From: Timema cristinae
Lineage: Eukaryota; Arthropoda; Insecta; Phasmatodea; Timematidae
DNA: 64,000 bases
Assembly: GCA_039000515.1 (NCBI GenBank)
Contig: JBCFYV010000100.1
Location: 29,872,421-29,936,420, forward strand
Direction of reading: 5' to 3'
Below are positions 55,440 through 64,000 of this stretch, piece by piece (positions within the stretch are counted from its first letter, which is position 1; every line of letters starts with the position of its first letter). The notes beneath the pieces are model-generated. The model saw only the letters and a list, made by a program, of their open reading frames with translations. It searched no databases and had not been told where the DNA came from. Both the position numbers and the translations under genes were made by a program.

Positions 55440-55925
55440 AATAGCAGCATTTGCGTGTGTCCCAAAAGGACAGTAACGCCAGTTTAAAAACCACTTATCT
55501 CATTATGTGGGGGGTAAGAATGGCCAGGCTTTAGCTGTTGTCCAAACATATAAAAGAAAAACTGTTCGTTTCAACCCCCCCTACAGAGTCTAATTTTCTT
55601 AAGGTCGGCATACATATTTCCACGTGACACCGTATTGGTAAGTATTCTCTGATGTAGGTGCACAATTGTCTGTAACTCATCAAATCTGCTCATTTATACA
55701 TTATTTTGTATGAAAATGGGAGAGCAATTAAGGAGAACCTCACCCTAGGACGTTTTCTGAGCCGGTGCGTAGCGGTACAACATAATGTGCGCCTGCCTTC
55801 AATCGCCTCGTGGTGCGAAAGCAGGTCAGGTGTAAAAGTTATCTAAAAGTTTAGTCTCAAGCTCTAAGAAATTCTATCTAGGGTTACAAGCCTATTAAAA
55901 CTACAACAAATTAAGTGCGGCTAAT
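55440..55925. other. No feature seen
   Basis: GC-richer than average at 55740-55830. No open frame or repeat identified. Confidence 0.4.
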
Positions 55926-56296
55926 AAGATGGTGATGTAGGGGACGCGAGAAAAGGTCAATGCCTTCGCAATTTTTACAGTAAATGGTTTTTTTTTTTGC
56001 CAAAATAAATCAGTAGAAGCAGCTCCAGTAGAAGCATACAGTTTAATTTTCTTCGCATGGTGAAATCAACAGTTCTCGAATATCTGTCATGAGCATATTA
56101 GCATTTGATTGGAAACTTTTTAAACGAAGAGAAAATGTTTGCCATTAAAGTCTAGAAAATTCTTGAAAGGTTTTTAAGAATTGTTGATATCACCATGTTA
56201 AGAAAACTAAACTCTACTGGACAAATACTTGATTTATTTTGGCAAAAAAAAAAACACTTACCTTCTTTCGCGTTCCTTACACCACCACCACCTTAA
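55926..56296. mobile_element. Foldback MITE, second copy of the 27.5 kb family
   Basis: Left end TAAGATGGTGATGTAGGGGA (worn), right end CCTACACCACCACCACCTTA(A). Arms share TTTTTGCCAAAATAAATCAG, AGTTTAATTTTCTTCGCATG and TGAAATCAACAGTTCTCGAA, with their inverse on the right (TGATATCACCATGTTAAGAA, GATTTATTTTGGCAAAAAAA). About 75% alike to copy 1 by eye. Confidence 0.86.
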
Positions 56297-56299
56297 AAC

Positions 56300-57040
56300 T
56301 GTGCGCTGAATAAATTTTCAAATATCTATGCCGATGTTATTAGTATCCATAGTACAACTCGACCTTTCGCTATCGATATTCTGGTGTCCCTCCGCTCCCC
56401 GCGTCAGCCACACGGACTGGTGTGTATTTGTATTCAACACGGCGGCACCTGTTGCCTAACAGAACTACATGATACGCTTACAGTGCTTCGTGGCTGTGGC
56501 CGGTACCTGAACACACACACACATACACACACATACACACATAACTGGCACGTGATCCACAGCCCCCCCCCCCTTTCCAAACCCTCTTATTGGAACGTTC
56601 ATTAAATTAGTGGCAAGTGAGGAGAAAATTGGTTTGATAAATCAATGGACGAACACGATTACGATTGTTTTCTTTTTCTTGAGAGTATATGAGGGGTGTC
56701 CAAGAAATATTTATGGCTATAATGTAGTTTGGGGGTGGGGAGAGAAAGGGGGGTATGATAATATACTTGAACACATAACCGAGATTGACTACAGGACCAT
56801 GGTTTGATCCCAGATGCTTTATAATAAAAATAATTTACCATATTTTGTGTATTGGCTAGGTTCACTATTACATTTTCTTCTTCCGAGGTTGGTTACGTAC
56901 CATTAAATGGGCTGACCTACTGTAAGATATATTTTTAATAGTAACTTGGAAATAACCTCTGTGGTCTAGTGATAAGAGTTCGATCCCCGACACTTTCAAA
57001 ATCTCTTTGTACAGCAATGAGTCTGGAACGGAGTTAAACT
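56300..57040. other. No gene recognised; CA repeat and C11
   Basis: (CA)n-type repeat at 56511-56541 and C11 at 56563-56573. 56958-56995 (CTCTGTGGTCTAGTGATAAG joined to AGTTCGATCCCCGAC) looks like a tRNA head with its middle deleted. Confidence 0.45.
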
Positions 57041-57343
57041 CTACCTTGTTAGGACAAATGAACCACTACTTGAATAAATAATTAGCAGCTCCTGTTTAGA
57101 AAACTGACATTCACTGCTGGAGGGCTTGTTGTGTTGACCACATGATACCCTATATCGACAAATTATAGCACTATCATCACTAATTGTGGTGGCCGCTCGG
57201 TTGGTGTATTTTGCTTGCGGGCTCACACCACGGAGTTTTTTTTTTACATTGTATTCATCAAGTACTAGGATTCCAAAAGTTGAACAAACAAAAAATAAAA
57301 TAATAACGCACACAATTTTATTTTGTACACCATTTCTTACCAT
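57041..57343 (-). CDS. Weak candidate exon: membrane-anchor N-terminus
   Basis: A 100-codon frame, no family recognised. It starts MVRNGVQNKI and continues with a hydrophobic stretch (VCVIILFFVCSTFGILVL, residues 11-28) followed by a basic, Ser/Thr-rich part. This is the layout of a type II membrane protein such as a Golgi enzyme. At the end, just before the stop, the minus strand reads ACAAG followed by GTAGAG, an acceptable splice donor. Against it: frames of this length are expected about once by chance here, an old SINE-C begins 3 bases upstream of the ATG, and no partner exon was found. Confidence 0.15.
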   Translation of the reverse strand: MVRNGVQNKIVCVIILFFVCSTFGILVLDEYNVKKKLRGVSPQAKYTNRAATTISDDSAIICRYRVSCGQHNKPSSSECQFSKQELLIIYSSSGSFVLTR

Positions 57344-57345
57344 CT

Positions 57346-57600
57346 CACCTTAGTTCAGTCGGTAGTGTGTCTGCCTACTGATATAAGGGTCCCCGCTTCG
57401 ATTCCCGGAATGGTTGAAAATCTATCATTGATGAAAATATGGGTTTATTCTTTCACATTGATAAATTGATAGGTGGCAACTGGATGTTGTGCCTGTCCTA
57501 ATCTAAAGTTAGATTATAAGGCATGTGAATCTACGACAGGACTAGCAAGCCGGTAGTGGAAAATATATGACAGCTTGAATAAAAAACTGACCCACGCCAT
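57346..57600 (+). repeat. SINE-C, best copy
   Basis: tRNA-like head CACCTTAGTTCAGTCGGTAG, TGTGTCTGCCTACTGATATA, B-box/T-arm GCTTCGATTCCCGG at about 57394, then GGTTGAAAATCTATCATTGA, GGGTTTATTCTTTCACATTG and ATAAATTGATAGGTGGCAAC. It lacks the CCCGAACGGG tail, so it belongs to another lineage. Confidence 0.65.
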
Positions 57601-57639
57601 AGGCTGGAAACAGTAATGGATGTTAAAAAATAGTCTTAA

Positions 57640-57850
57640 TATCTGTTTGCGCATATTTATGCCACTTGGGAAGGTATAATTTAAAGGAAATTTACCAGCA
57701 TTTTAACTGAGGGAGAAATGGAAACCATTAATGAGAGAAAATTCTCAGTACACACAACTGGGATTCAAACCACGAGTTCCCCGTCATTGGCAGTCTGGTC
57801 CATTGCTAGAATGACACCTCGAGTCATTCGACCGCAGAAGTGATTACATT
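57640..57850 (-). repeat. SINE-L copy
   Basis: GGGAAGGTATAATTTAAAGG and TTTACCAGCATTTTAACTGA (body), CAACTGGGATTCAAACCACG (reversed B-box), ATGACACCTCGAGTCATTCG (head complement). Tail missing. Confidence 0.7.
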
Positions 57851-57964
57851 TTAGTAATATGTATCTGAATTTGTAAAATAGGAGTTTTTATTTATTAAAT
57901 GTGTTTTCTCAATCATTGTGTATGTTTCTGTAAAATTCATTCGTATTGTTCAGGCTTTTTAGAT

Positions 57965-58440
57965 TTTACTAGATAGCTGTTGCCCGCGGCTTTGCTCGCG
58001 TGGAAGTTGATTATATACAAATACGAAAATATACATATGTATTTACAGATTAATTTAAAATATTACGTTACTTTGATGACCATAACTTGACCTCAGATCA
58101 AAAATAATGCAAGTCCGATACAAATTTTCACCCCCTTTTTCATCCCTTATTAAATAAAATTTCCAAAATTCCTGAAACACGTATTTATTTGTTTTACGTC
58201 AATAACCGAAATACAAAATTTTGTTTATGTAACTTTCAAAATGTCGGACTTTCATACATATTATCATACATATTATCATCCCCTATTTCGACCCCTTTGG
58301 GGTGGAATTTTCTAAAATCCTTTCTTAGTGGGTGCCTACATAACAAAATGAATATACAGTCCGAATTTCATGCTTGTAGCCTTGATAGTTTGCGCTCGGC
58401 GATGATGAATCAGTCAGTCAGGACATGTTATTTTATAATA
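57965..58440 (+). mobile_element. Widespread insect-type repeat (LINE 3' end or Helitron-related)
   Basis: TAGCTGTTGCCCGCGGCTTT + GCTCGCGTGG at the start, TCATCCCCTATTTCGACCCC + TTTGGGGTGGAATTTTC in the middle, CCTTTCTTAGTGGGTGCCTA, CCGAATTTCATGCTTGTAGC and a GTCAGTCAG end. I recognise this order from many insect genomes, usually labelled RTE-type LINE 3' ends, while the first motif also resembles a reversed Helitron terminus. An 88-codon frame in it is not a gene. Confidence 0.6.
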
Positions 58441-58459
58441 GATTTTATAATTTAGATTG

Positions 58460-59400
58460 AAAAAAATGTATAAAGCCACAACCCATTCCCCGGCGGCTGT
58501 GATAATATATTATGATAATAATAATAACAATAATAACTTATATTAAACTCTAAGGTAGATGAATAAACGCAAATCTATTTTGCATTCACCAAATCAGATT
58601 TTTTTTTTACTTTAATATATAAAAATATGAACCAAAACTAAGAAAATAAAGGTAGAACACCTTTTCAAATTTTTGAGAGTGTGGTTAAGTTATATAATGT
58701 GCAATAAGTTCTGGAATTGACCTCAGGATTTTTAAATCTACCACAAATTCCTTCATCCACTTAGTCATAAATCTAACAACTACGCTTGGCTTATATAGCT
58801 CTCCATACTCGTATTATTAGTTTTCTATTTTTATCCCGATGACATAATATGACGTGTTTTCCAATATTTTTGTAACATGCTATCTTAATAAAATGATTGC
58901 TAAGCTCTCAAAATCGTGCGGCAGTTTCAACTGAAATATCCTGTTTGTAAGATGGAAAGATCCGATTTCTATTTGATTGTTTCCGAGCTTCATCGTCATA
59001 AAGATGACGTCACACGTAGACGATGACACAGGTAGGAAATTAACCAGCTCTAAACATGTGCTCGAACTGATTGCGCAATTTCCTCTCCAAATCGGTGCCC
59101 ACACCTTTTAATCCATTAATTTTCGGGTTCTTATATGACACCCAATAATGTATTTGACAGTGTTAAAGGTGAAGGGTACAAGTTAATGGTACAAGATTAA
59201 TAGTACAAGATTAATGGATAATCTCATTTCATAAGTTATAATTTTATAACACGTTTTTATAATCATATACATTTTAATAAAGTCATGGTCCTACAGTTTG
59301 TAATGTACATTCCTTGTAAAAACAGTCAAAGTCTTGTGACCAGCAGCTTACGTTTTAGTTTCAGATGAGCTGGCTATTATATAGGCCTCCATTTTTTCAC
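58460..59400. other. No gene recognised
   Basis: Short TAA-type run at 58516-58535, and a 14 bp unit (GTACAAGATTAATG) repeated three to four times at 59175-59218. A 74-codon minus frame at 58880-59104 has no motif. Confidence 0.45.
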
Positions 59401-59404
59401 TGTT

Positions 59405-59620
59405 TCCTACTACCCGTTCGGGTTATACGCTTATGTACTGCACTTATTTTTCTAATGGGTTAAGGTTAGTAAGGTTAAATTTAGATGGAGTAGCCACATT
59501 TGCGTGGAGGAAAAGTGGACAATGATTGAGGATAAATCACCCTCAGTACATCCGACCGTGATCGAACCTCGATATTCCCATCAATACTATTCTAGTCTAT
59601 TGTGAGACCCCCGAATGGGG
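59405..59620 (-). repeat. SINE-L, near full length
   Basis: CTACTACCCGTTCGGGTTAT (tail with intact stem-loop), CCACATTTGCGTGGAGGAAA, CCGACCGTGATCGAACCTCG, and head complement ATACTATTCTAGTCTATTGT. Confidence 0.82.
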
Positions 59621-59767
59621 TTTATTTTATACTTAAACCATCTAATTAAAGGGAACAGAATGAGATGGGTAGTTAAAAAACCAAACATTGGGATGAACTT
59701 CCAAAGAGTGTAGGAAAATATATTGTAGCAATACCTCCCTCGTTGTACTGGGTGAAATATAAAACGC

Positions 59768-59970
59768 AGGCCTAACCGCATTGGTGGGCATGCGTTCTAA
59801 GGTCATGGTTCAAATCCTGGCAAGAAGTACTGTAGGTAGTTTTCCCTCAGCTGTTCTCCAATTTCTCTTCCTACAAATGTGGGTACATTTGTCCAAGCCA
59901 TACCTATCTCACTATTACACCATTAATGTAAATATTCGGGTATCCTAGATGAGTGGAAATACGTGGCTTT
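59768..59970 (+). repeat. SINE-L-like copy, divergent head
   Basis: GGCCTAACCGCATTGGTGGG, TTCTAAGGTCATGGTTCAAA (B-box), TCCTGGCAAG, body TACAAATGTGGGTACATTTG and tail TATCCTAGATGAGTGG. The head differs from other SINE-L copies. Confidence 0.6.
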
Positions 59971-60054
59971 TAAAAATATATCTTGGACAATGGGCTTGAA
60001 TTAAGTATGCCATTGACACTTCACTCTACCTGTTGAGCCATAATATCTTTTTAT

Positions 60055-60290
60055 CACCGTGTCTTACTGCCTGTTAAGGTTATAAGAATATATTATAATT
60101 ATTCTAGTGGAGTAGGGATGAGGAAGGAAGTATTTTGGAGGTAATCAACTAGCATTTGCATGAAAGGAGAATGAGAAACAATTTAGGGAAAATCACCCTC
60201 AGTAGGGATTCGAATCTCGATCTCCCTGTCATCAACATGTCAATCCAACATGATAATGACGCCTTAGTTAGAGCATTAGGCCATTGAAAA
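60055..60290 (-). repeat. SINE-L copy
   Basis: CACCGTGTCTTACTGCCTGT (tail), TAGCATTTGCATGAAAGGAG, GGGATTCGAATCTCGATCTC (B-box complement), AATGACGCCTTAGTTAGAGC (head complement). Shares the GCATTTGCATG body variant with the copies at 9.7 and 10.8 kb, suggesting a subfamily. Confidence 0.8.
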
Positions 60291-60464
60291 GGGGTTGAGC
60301 AACAATCAATTATAAACTTATTAATATTAGAGAATCACAGGCATGATTGGTAAAGTACAAGATCACGTAAGCCTATTTTTGGGGGGTAATTTTGTAAATG
60401 GATTGAAAAATATACTTAAAATCAGTTCAAAGATGTCGTGATCGATTGATGTACTGAATCTGGT

Positions 60465-60610
60465 AATGGAGCTCAGGATTTGAGTTCGAGCCTCGTCGTG
60501 ATTGAAGGGTACTTAATGTTCATATGTTAGATCCCTTAAAGTATTTATTTTAAGCCTTTCAGATGAATGTGTACTCAAGACCAATTAGTTTCCCTTCTCA
60601 TCTCTACCTC
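60465..60610 (+). repeat. Possible SINE remnant
   Basis: TGAGTTCGAGCCTCGTCGTG is B-box like. The following 120 bp has only loose similarity to the SINE-L body (TTTCCCTTCTCATCTCTACC). Confidence 0.35.
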
Positions 60611-60839
60611 ATCAGGTACAAATTGTTTTTAAAATAATGTTTTATATTATATCAAAATAAAACAAATGATTATATAAAAGTGTTCAGAATAAGTATGCTA
60701 CTTAAGAGATAAAAGATTATAAAAAACATAATTAACAGTTCAATTTAATAAAAGTATTGAGACTCGTTTTTCCTGAAAAAATATTACTCATTTTATTATA
60801 TTAAATACGGGAATAATTGGGTTGTACTATATTTAGTAA

Positions 60840-60995
60840 ACACTCTTATAATATTCTACCTTTGACCTAGCTGTTTCTTTTGATAGATATTATCAATAGG
60901 ACCTACCTATAAAATAACACTGATAATATAGTAACATATTGTCAATGTTGGCCACAAAGAAATATGTTTGAATTTCGTTAAATGTTCTTCAAATC
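60840..60995 (+). repeat. R1 dispersed repeat, 3' half
   Basis: AGATATTATCAATAGGACCT, ACCTATAAAATAACACTGAT, AATATAGTAACATATTGTCA and TTGGCCACAAAGAAATATGT. Carries a 4-5 bp insertion relative to other copies. Confidence 0.65.
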
Positions 60996-60999
60996 AAAA

Positions 61000-61370
61000 T
61001 CAGGTTAATGTTTAATAATAGTTTAAAATTAATGTATAACTAAAATAAATGTGAAAATGAAACTCAAATGCAAAAGCGTGAAGTTCTCCTAACTATAAAA
61101 TAGTTTTTTTTGTTAAACGCTACTTCAGAAAGAAATATAAAGTTGAGATGGATAAAATTTATAGTAAAAAATCACTACGTTCAACATCAACGATATTAAA
61201 GACTTAAATGTTAGGTGTAGTTAAGATTAAGAGTAGCTTATATTAAATGCACTAGAAATGGTGTGGCAAGGAAATAGGAAAACCACACCCAGTATATAGG
61301 CTATATTTTTTATTTTGGGTATTTAACGTGTGCTTTATGTACCCAATGATTATATCAGCACACAAGATTT
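61000..61370. other. No feature seen
   Basis: AT-rich. Confidence 0.4.
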
Positions 61371-61374
61371 TTTA

Positions 61375-61615
61375 TGAGTGAGAGTGAAAGACCCTACCAA
61401 TTTTGCCGGTAAAGGTATTTTCACACACCTTTCAAGATTCTTTTACATGCCACAATCGACATGGGACCGACGGCTTAACATTCCCTCCGAAGGAAGTTGT
61501 GCTACGGATTTTTATCACTTAAGAACATATTTGTCAACCACAGCTGGGTTTGAACCCACGTACATCGGGTCTTGAGGTGAGTAATTTACCTCAATACCAC
61601 CGAGATCCACACAGA
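61375..61615 (-). repeat. tRNA-headed element of another family
   Basis: On minus: GTGGATCTCGGTGGTATTGA head, GTGGGTTCAAACCCAGC perfect T-arm/B-box, then a GC-richer body (on plus TGGGACCGACGGCTTAACAT, CCCTCCGAAGGAAGTTGTGC). Similar body phrases occur in arthropod repeats as I recall. Single copy here. The 65-codon plus frame inside is incidental. Confidence 0.55.
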
Positions 61616-61820
61616 CAAACACACACACATCCTGTAAAGCTATCCTGGATCAGAACCAAGTCACCAAGTGATTTAGCCAACTCGGCCAACCCTGCTGATT
61701 AATCATGTTATTAATTATTCATTTTGTTGACAATTGATTCTCTATACGAGGACCGGTGGGATAGAAGCACATATATAAGATTACGAGAGTAAGATTAATT
61801 TTATGTGAGCCCTGAACTTA

Positions 61821-62426
61821 TCTATACTAATATTATAAAGAGGAAAGATTTGATTTTTTTGTTTGTAATGGATAAACTCAAAAACTACTGGACCGATTTT
61901 AAAAATGCTTTCACCAATATAAATCTACATTATCAGCGAGTAACATAGGCTATATTTTATTTTGAAAATTAAATTTATTCCTCATAAAAATTCGATAGTA
62001 TATTATATAGTCGTGGAAAAAAAGTTGTTGAAGGGAAAGTGGGGTTGGTGAAGGGGGCGGGGGGCAGGGGTGAGGAAATAGAAATAGATGTAGTGACGAG
62101 GAACGCAAAAAAAAAGGATTAAAATAAAATTTGGGGAAACAAGGGGAGTAAATGAAAGTGGGGGAAAGCTGAAAAATTAATTTGATTTTAACACTTTGTT
62201 TGATTGGTGTATACACAATTCCTTTCGCGCCTAGAGAAAACAAAATTATAGAGGAATGAGATGAAAATAGAGGGAGATAAAAAGAGGGAGGGGCTATACA
62301 GTGATGGTAGGACTGTATTTTAAAAAAAAAACTAAAAAAGCTTTGTTTTTATATTGACATGATGGATGATTTGAAGCTTTGTTTTACAGGATTCCTTACA
62401 ATATTTTTTACGGGAAAGGGGGCTAG
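61821..62426 (+). mobile_element. Helitron-like non-autonomous element, tentative
   Basis: Starts TCTATACTAATATTATAAAG preceded by A, then AAACTACTGGACCGATTTTA and TAACATAGGCTATATTTTAT, a phrase series common in arthropod genomes. A possible 3' end is GGGGGCTAG followed by T at 62426, which fits the Helitron rule (TC...CTRR inserted between A and T). The expected hairpin before CTAG is not clear, so the 3' end may be wrong. No Rep/helicase coding. Confidence 0.4.
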
Positions 62427-62429
62427 TTT

Positions 62430-63615
62430 AATATTATATAGCGTCTTATGGATTAAAGTTACGTGGTTTCGTAGATATGCGTTTGCGGAGCTTCGACTTA
62501 CGATGAGCAATGCCACCTCTCTGGCGCCACTTTAAACATAATAGGTGGCATATTTAGTAAGCTGACGCAAATATTATAATATAATCTCGGTTTTATATTC
62601 TAAACCCTGAGTGAAAATAATTTTTTCAAAGATTTATTTTCAAGAATAGAACCTGTTTAGTTTAAATTATCGTTTGGAACAAGCATATATACCTATAATT
62701 AAGCAGTTTTAAAGCACTATTCAACTCAAACGGTTTATTAAGTTGGTCAGAAATTTTAGGAATAAATTAACTGCGTGGGTCTAGGTTTACTGTATTTAAG
62801 TAAGGTTCGGTATTCGTGTCTGAATTCTAATTATTTGCTCTAGAGTTGGGAACTTAGTAGTAAATGCTTAAATATATGTTTATAATTATGTGCTGTTGAA
62901 GCCCCGAATTTTAAAAATGGGCATGATAAGTCTTATCAATAATATATATTTTTTAATGTGTTAATGTTGAACCTTAAAGATAGTGACATTTTATTGATTA
63001 TTTAATTTGTTCAAATGGAAAAAAATTCGTTAAATTTAAATCTGAATAATTATATCTCACGTCAATATTATATGTTAACATGATACGTTTATAAAAATAA
63101 CTATGGTATATTTTGTTTACAATTCCTGATAAAAATTAAGTTATAATAATAAGTCGCATATAATCATATGTATCAATTTTGTTTAAGAATAACTCTCATG
63201 CTTTGAAAGAAATCTACACCCAAAACGATATTTTTTTTACATAAAAATATATATTAATCACGCTCCAATTCCTTTGAGAATCTTTTGCCTTCTGACAAAA
63301 CACTCTTTTTAAACCGTTCATGAACGTATTTTTTTTATCTCCTTACCTAGCTCTTCCTTTCTAGTTTTGGTTCATCTTTTGACTTTCTTAAAGGAAAAAA
63401 ATATCTGATTTGGTGAACGTAAAAATCTATTGCAATAGTTCAGATCTCTTAGACTTTCACCTTTGCAAAGGGAATAAATCTTCTTAAAAAATGATTTAAT
63501 TCTCACTACAAAGAATCTCGAAATTTAGCCCCGAGTGTGCAGTACCTTCTCGTTCATAAAATAATTGTCTGAAAACAAAATGTCCCGTAGGGTCACATCC
63601 ATTTAATTTTACTTT
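62430..63615. other. No gene recognised
   Basis: AT-rich, about 1.2 kb. No open frames over 60 codons apart from one overlapping the SINE at 63.6 kb. Confidence 0.45.
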
Positions 63616-63619
63616 CTCC

Positions 63620-63850
63620 ATGTCTTACCATTCATCCGGGAAATATAGATAATTTCAATCATAGAGTAAGGATAAATATGGTAGAGTTTAGAGACCGTGT
63701 ATCGAGATTTGCACGAAAATAATGTGGAAAACCATCTAAGAAGAAAAACACTGGAATAATTCCAGATGGAATGCAAACCCCGATCTCCCATCACTAGAAA
63801 ATCATCAGACAAGGCAAGACTGACACCTTTGTCTGCATGCCCACTAGTAT
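63620..63850 (-). repeat. SINE-L copy
   Basis: CATGTCTTACCATTCATCCG (tail), GAGATTTGCACGAAAATAAT (body), GATGGAATGCAAACCCCGAT (reversed B-box), GACTGACACCTTTGTCTGCA (head complement). The 118-codon minus frame at 63609-63965 lies mostly in this repeat and is not a gene. Confidence 0.72.
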
Positions 63851-63946
63851 GGGTCACACCATATAATTTTATGAACCTACTGCAGACACACACAAAAGGA
63901 ATACCTAATATAATTAATTTGCTACTCGCCCAAAATTTGCTTTGAT

Positions 63947-63964
63947 CTTTTACACACACACACA
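63947..63964. repeat. Short (CA)n
   Basis: About seven ACACAC units near the window end. Confidence 0.9.
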
Positions 63965-64000
63965 AAGTATACCAATAAGCAAATCTCCATTGTAACCAAA

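Noticed and set aside
63609..63965. 118-codon minus-strand open frame
   Set aside because: Most of it is the reverse of a SINE-L copy, and no domain is seen.

Overview
This is AT-rich metazoan nuclear DNA and I find no convincing protein-coding gene in it. No open frame outside tandem repeats exceeds 130 codons. No bacterial gene, operon, rRNA gene or CRISPR array is present. The broken mariner transposase, the LINE reverse-transcriptase fragments and two dispersed motifs I associate with insect genomes point to an arthropod, but the sequence does not identify a species.

The window is a transposon graveyard dominated by tRNA-derived SINEs. I use local names. SINE-A is the younger type, with seven copies, five of which have target-site duplications (four long and clear, one of only 8 bp). 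SINE-L is an older, much more numerous set that has the SINE-A body behind a tRNA-Leu/Ser-like head. SINE-B has a different tRNA-like head and body, with eight copies, four of them with perfect 12-14 bp duplications. SINE-C has three old copies. SINE-A, SINE-L and SINE-B share one 3' tail of about 45 bp with a small conserved stem-loop, and SINE-B copies end in (TAA)n runs that are now microsatellites.

Layout. 0-1.8 kb: decayed mariner with an insertion. 2-14 kb: SINE-rich, with a TA-rich microsatellite. 14.3-16 kb: two unrelated tandem arrays (about 115 bp and 54 bp units). 16-31 kb: sparse SINEs, a long-TIR element (18.2 kb), a hAT-like element (19.6 kb), a near-perfect hairpin (22.7 kb), a nested SINE (24.4 kb), a foldback MITE (27.5 kb) and one copy of a two-copy repeat (R2, 30 kb). 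32.5-33.4 kb: 52 bp and 47 bp arrays. 34-48 kb: SINEs and three decayed LINE ORF2 pieces (37.1, 44.2 and 47 kb). 49-51.3 kb: the second R2 copy, a foldback MITE inside a tRNA-like sequence, and what looks like one DNA element nested in another. 52.8-55.4 kb: a 42 bp minisatellite of about 60 units that produces long but spurious open frames. 55.9-64 kb: a second copy of the 27.5 kb MITE, more old SINEs, a Helitron-like candidate and one weak candidate exon.

No genes act together here. The parts that would repay checking are the tail shared between SINE families, an unassigned dispersed repeat (R1, about nine copies), the TTAA-bounded foldback family, the higher-order 42 bp array, and seven guanine tracts of 12-13 bases all on one strand. 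Coordinates of old repeats are approximate, good to about 10-30 bases.
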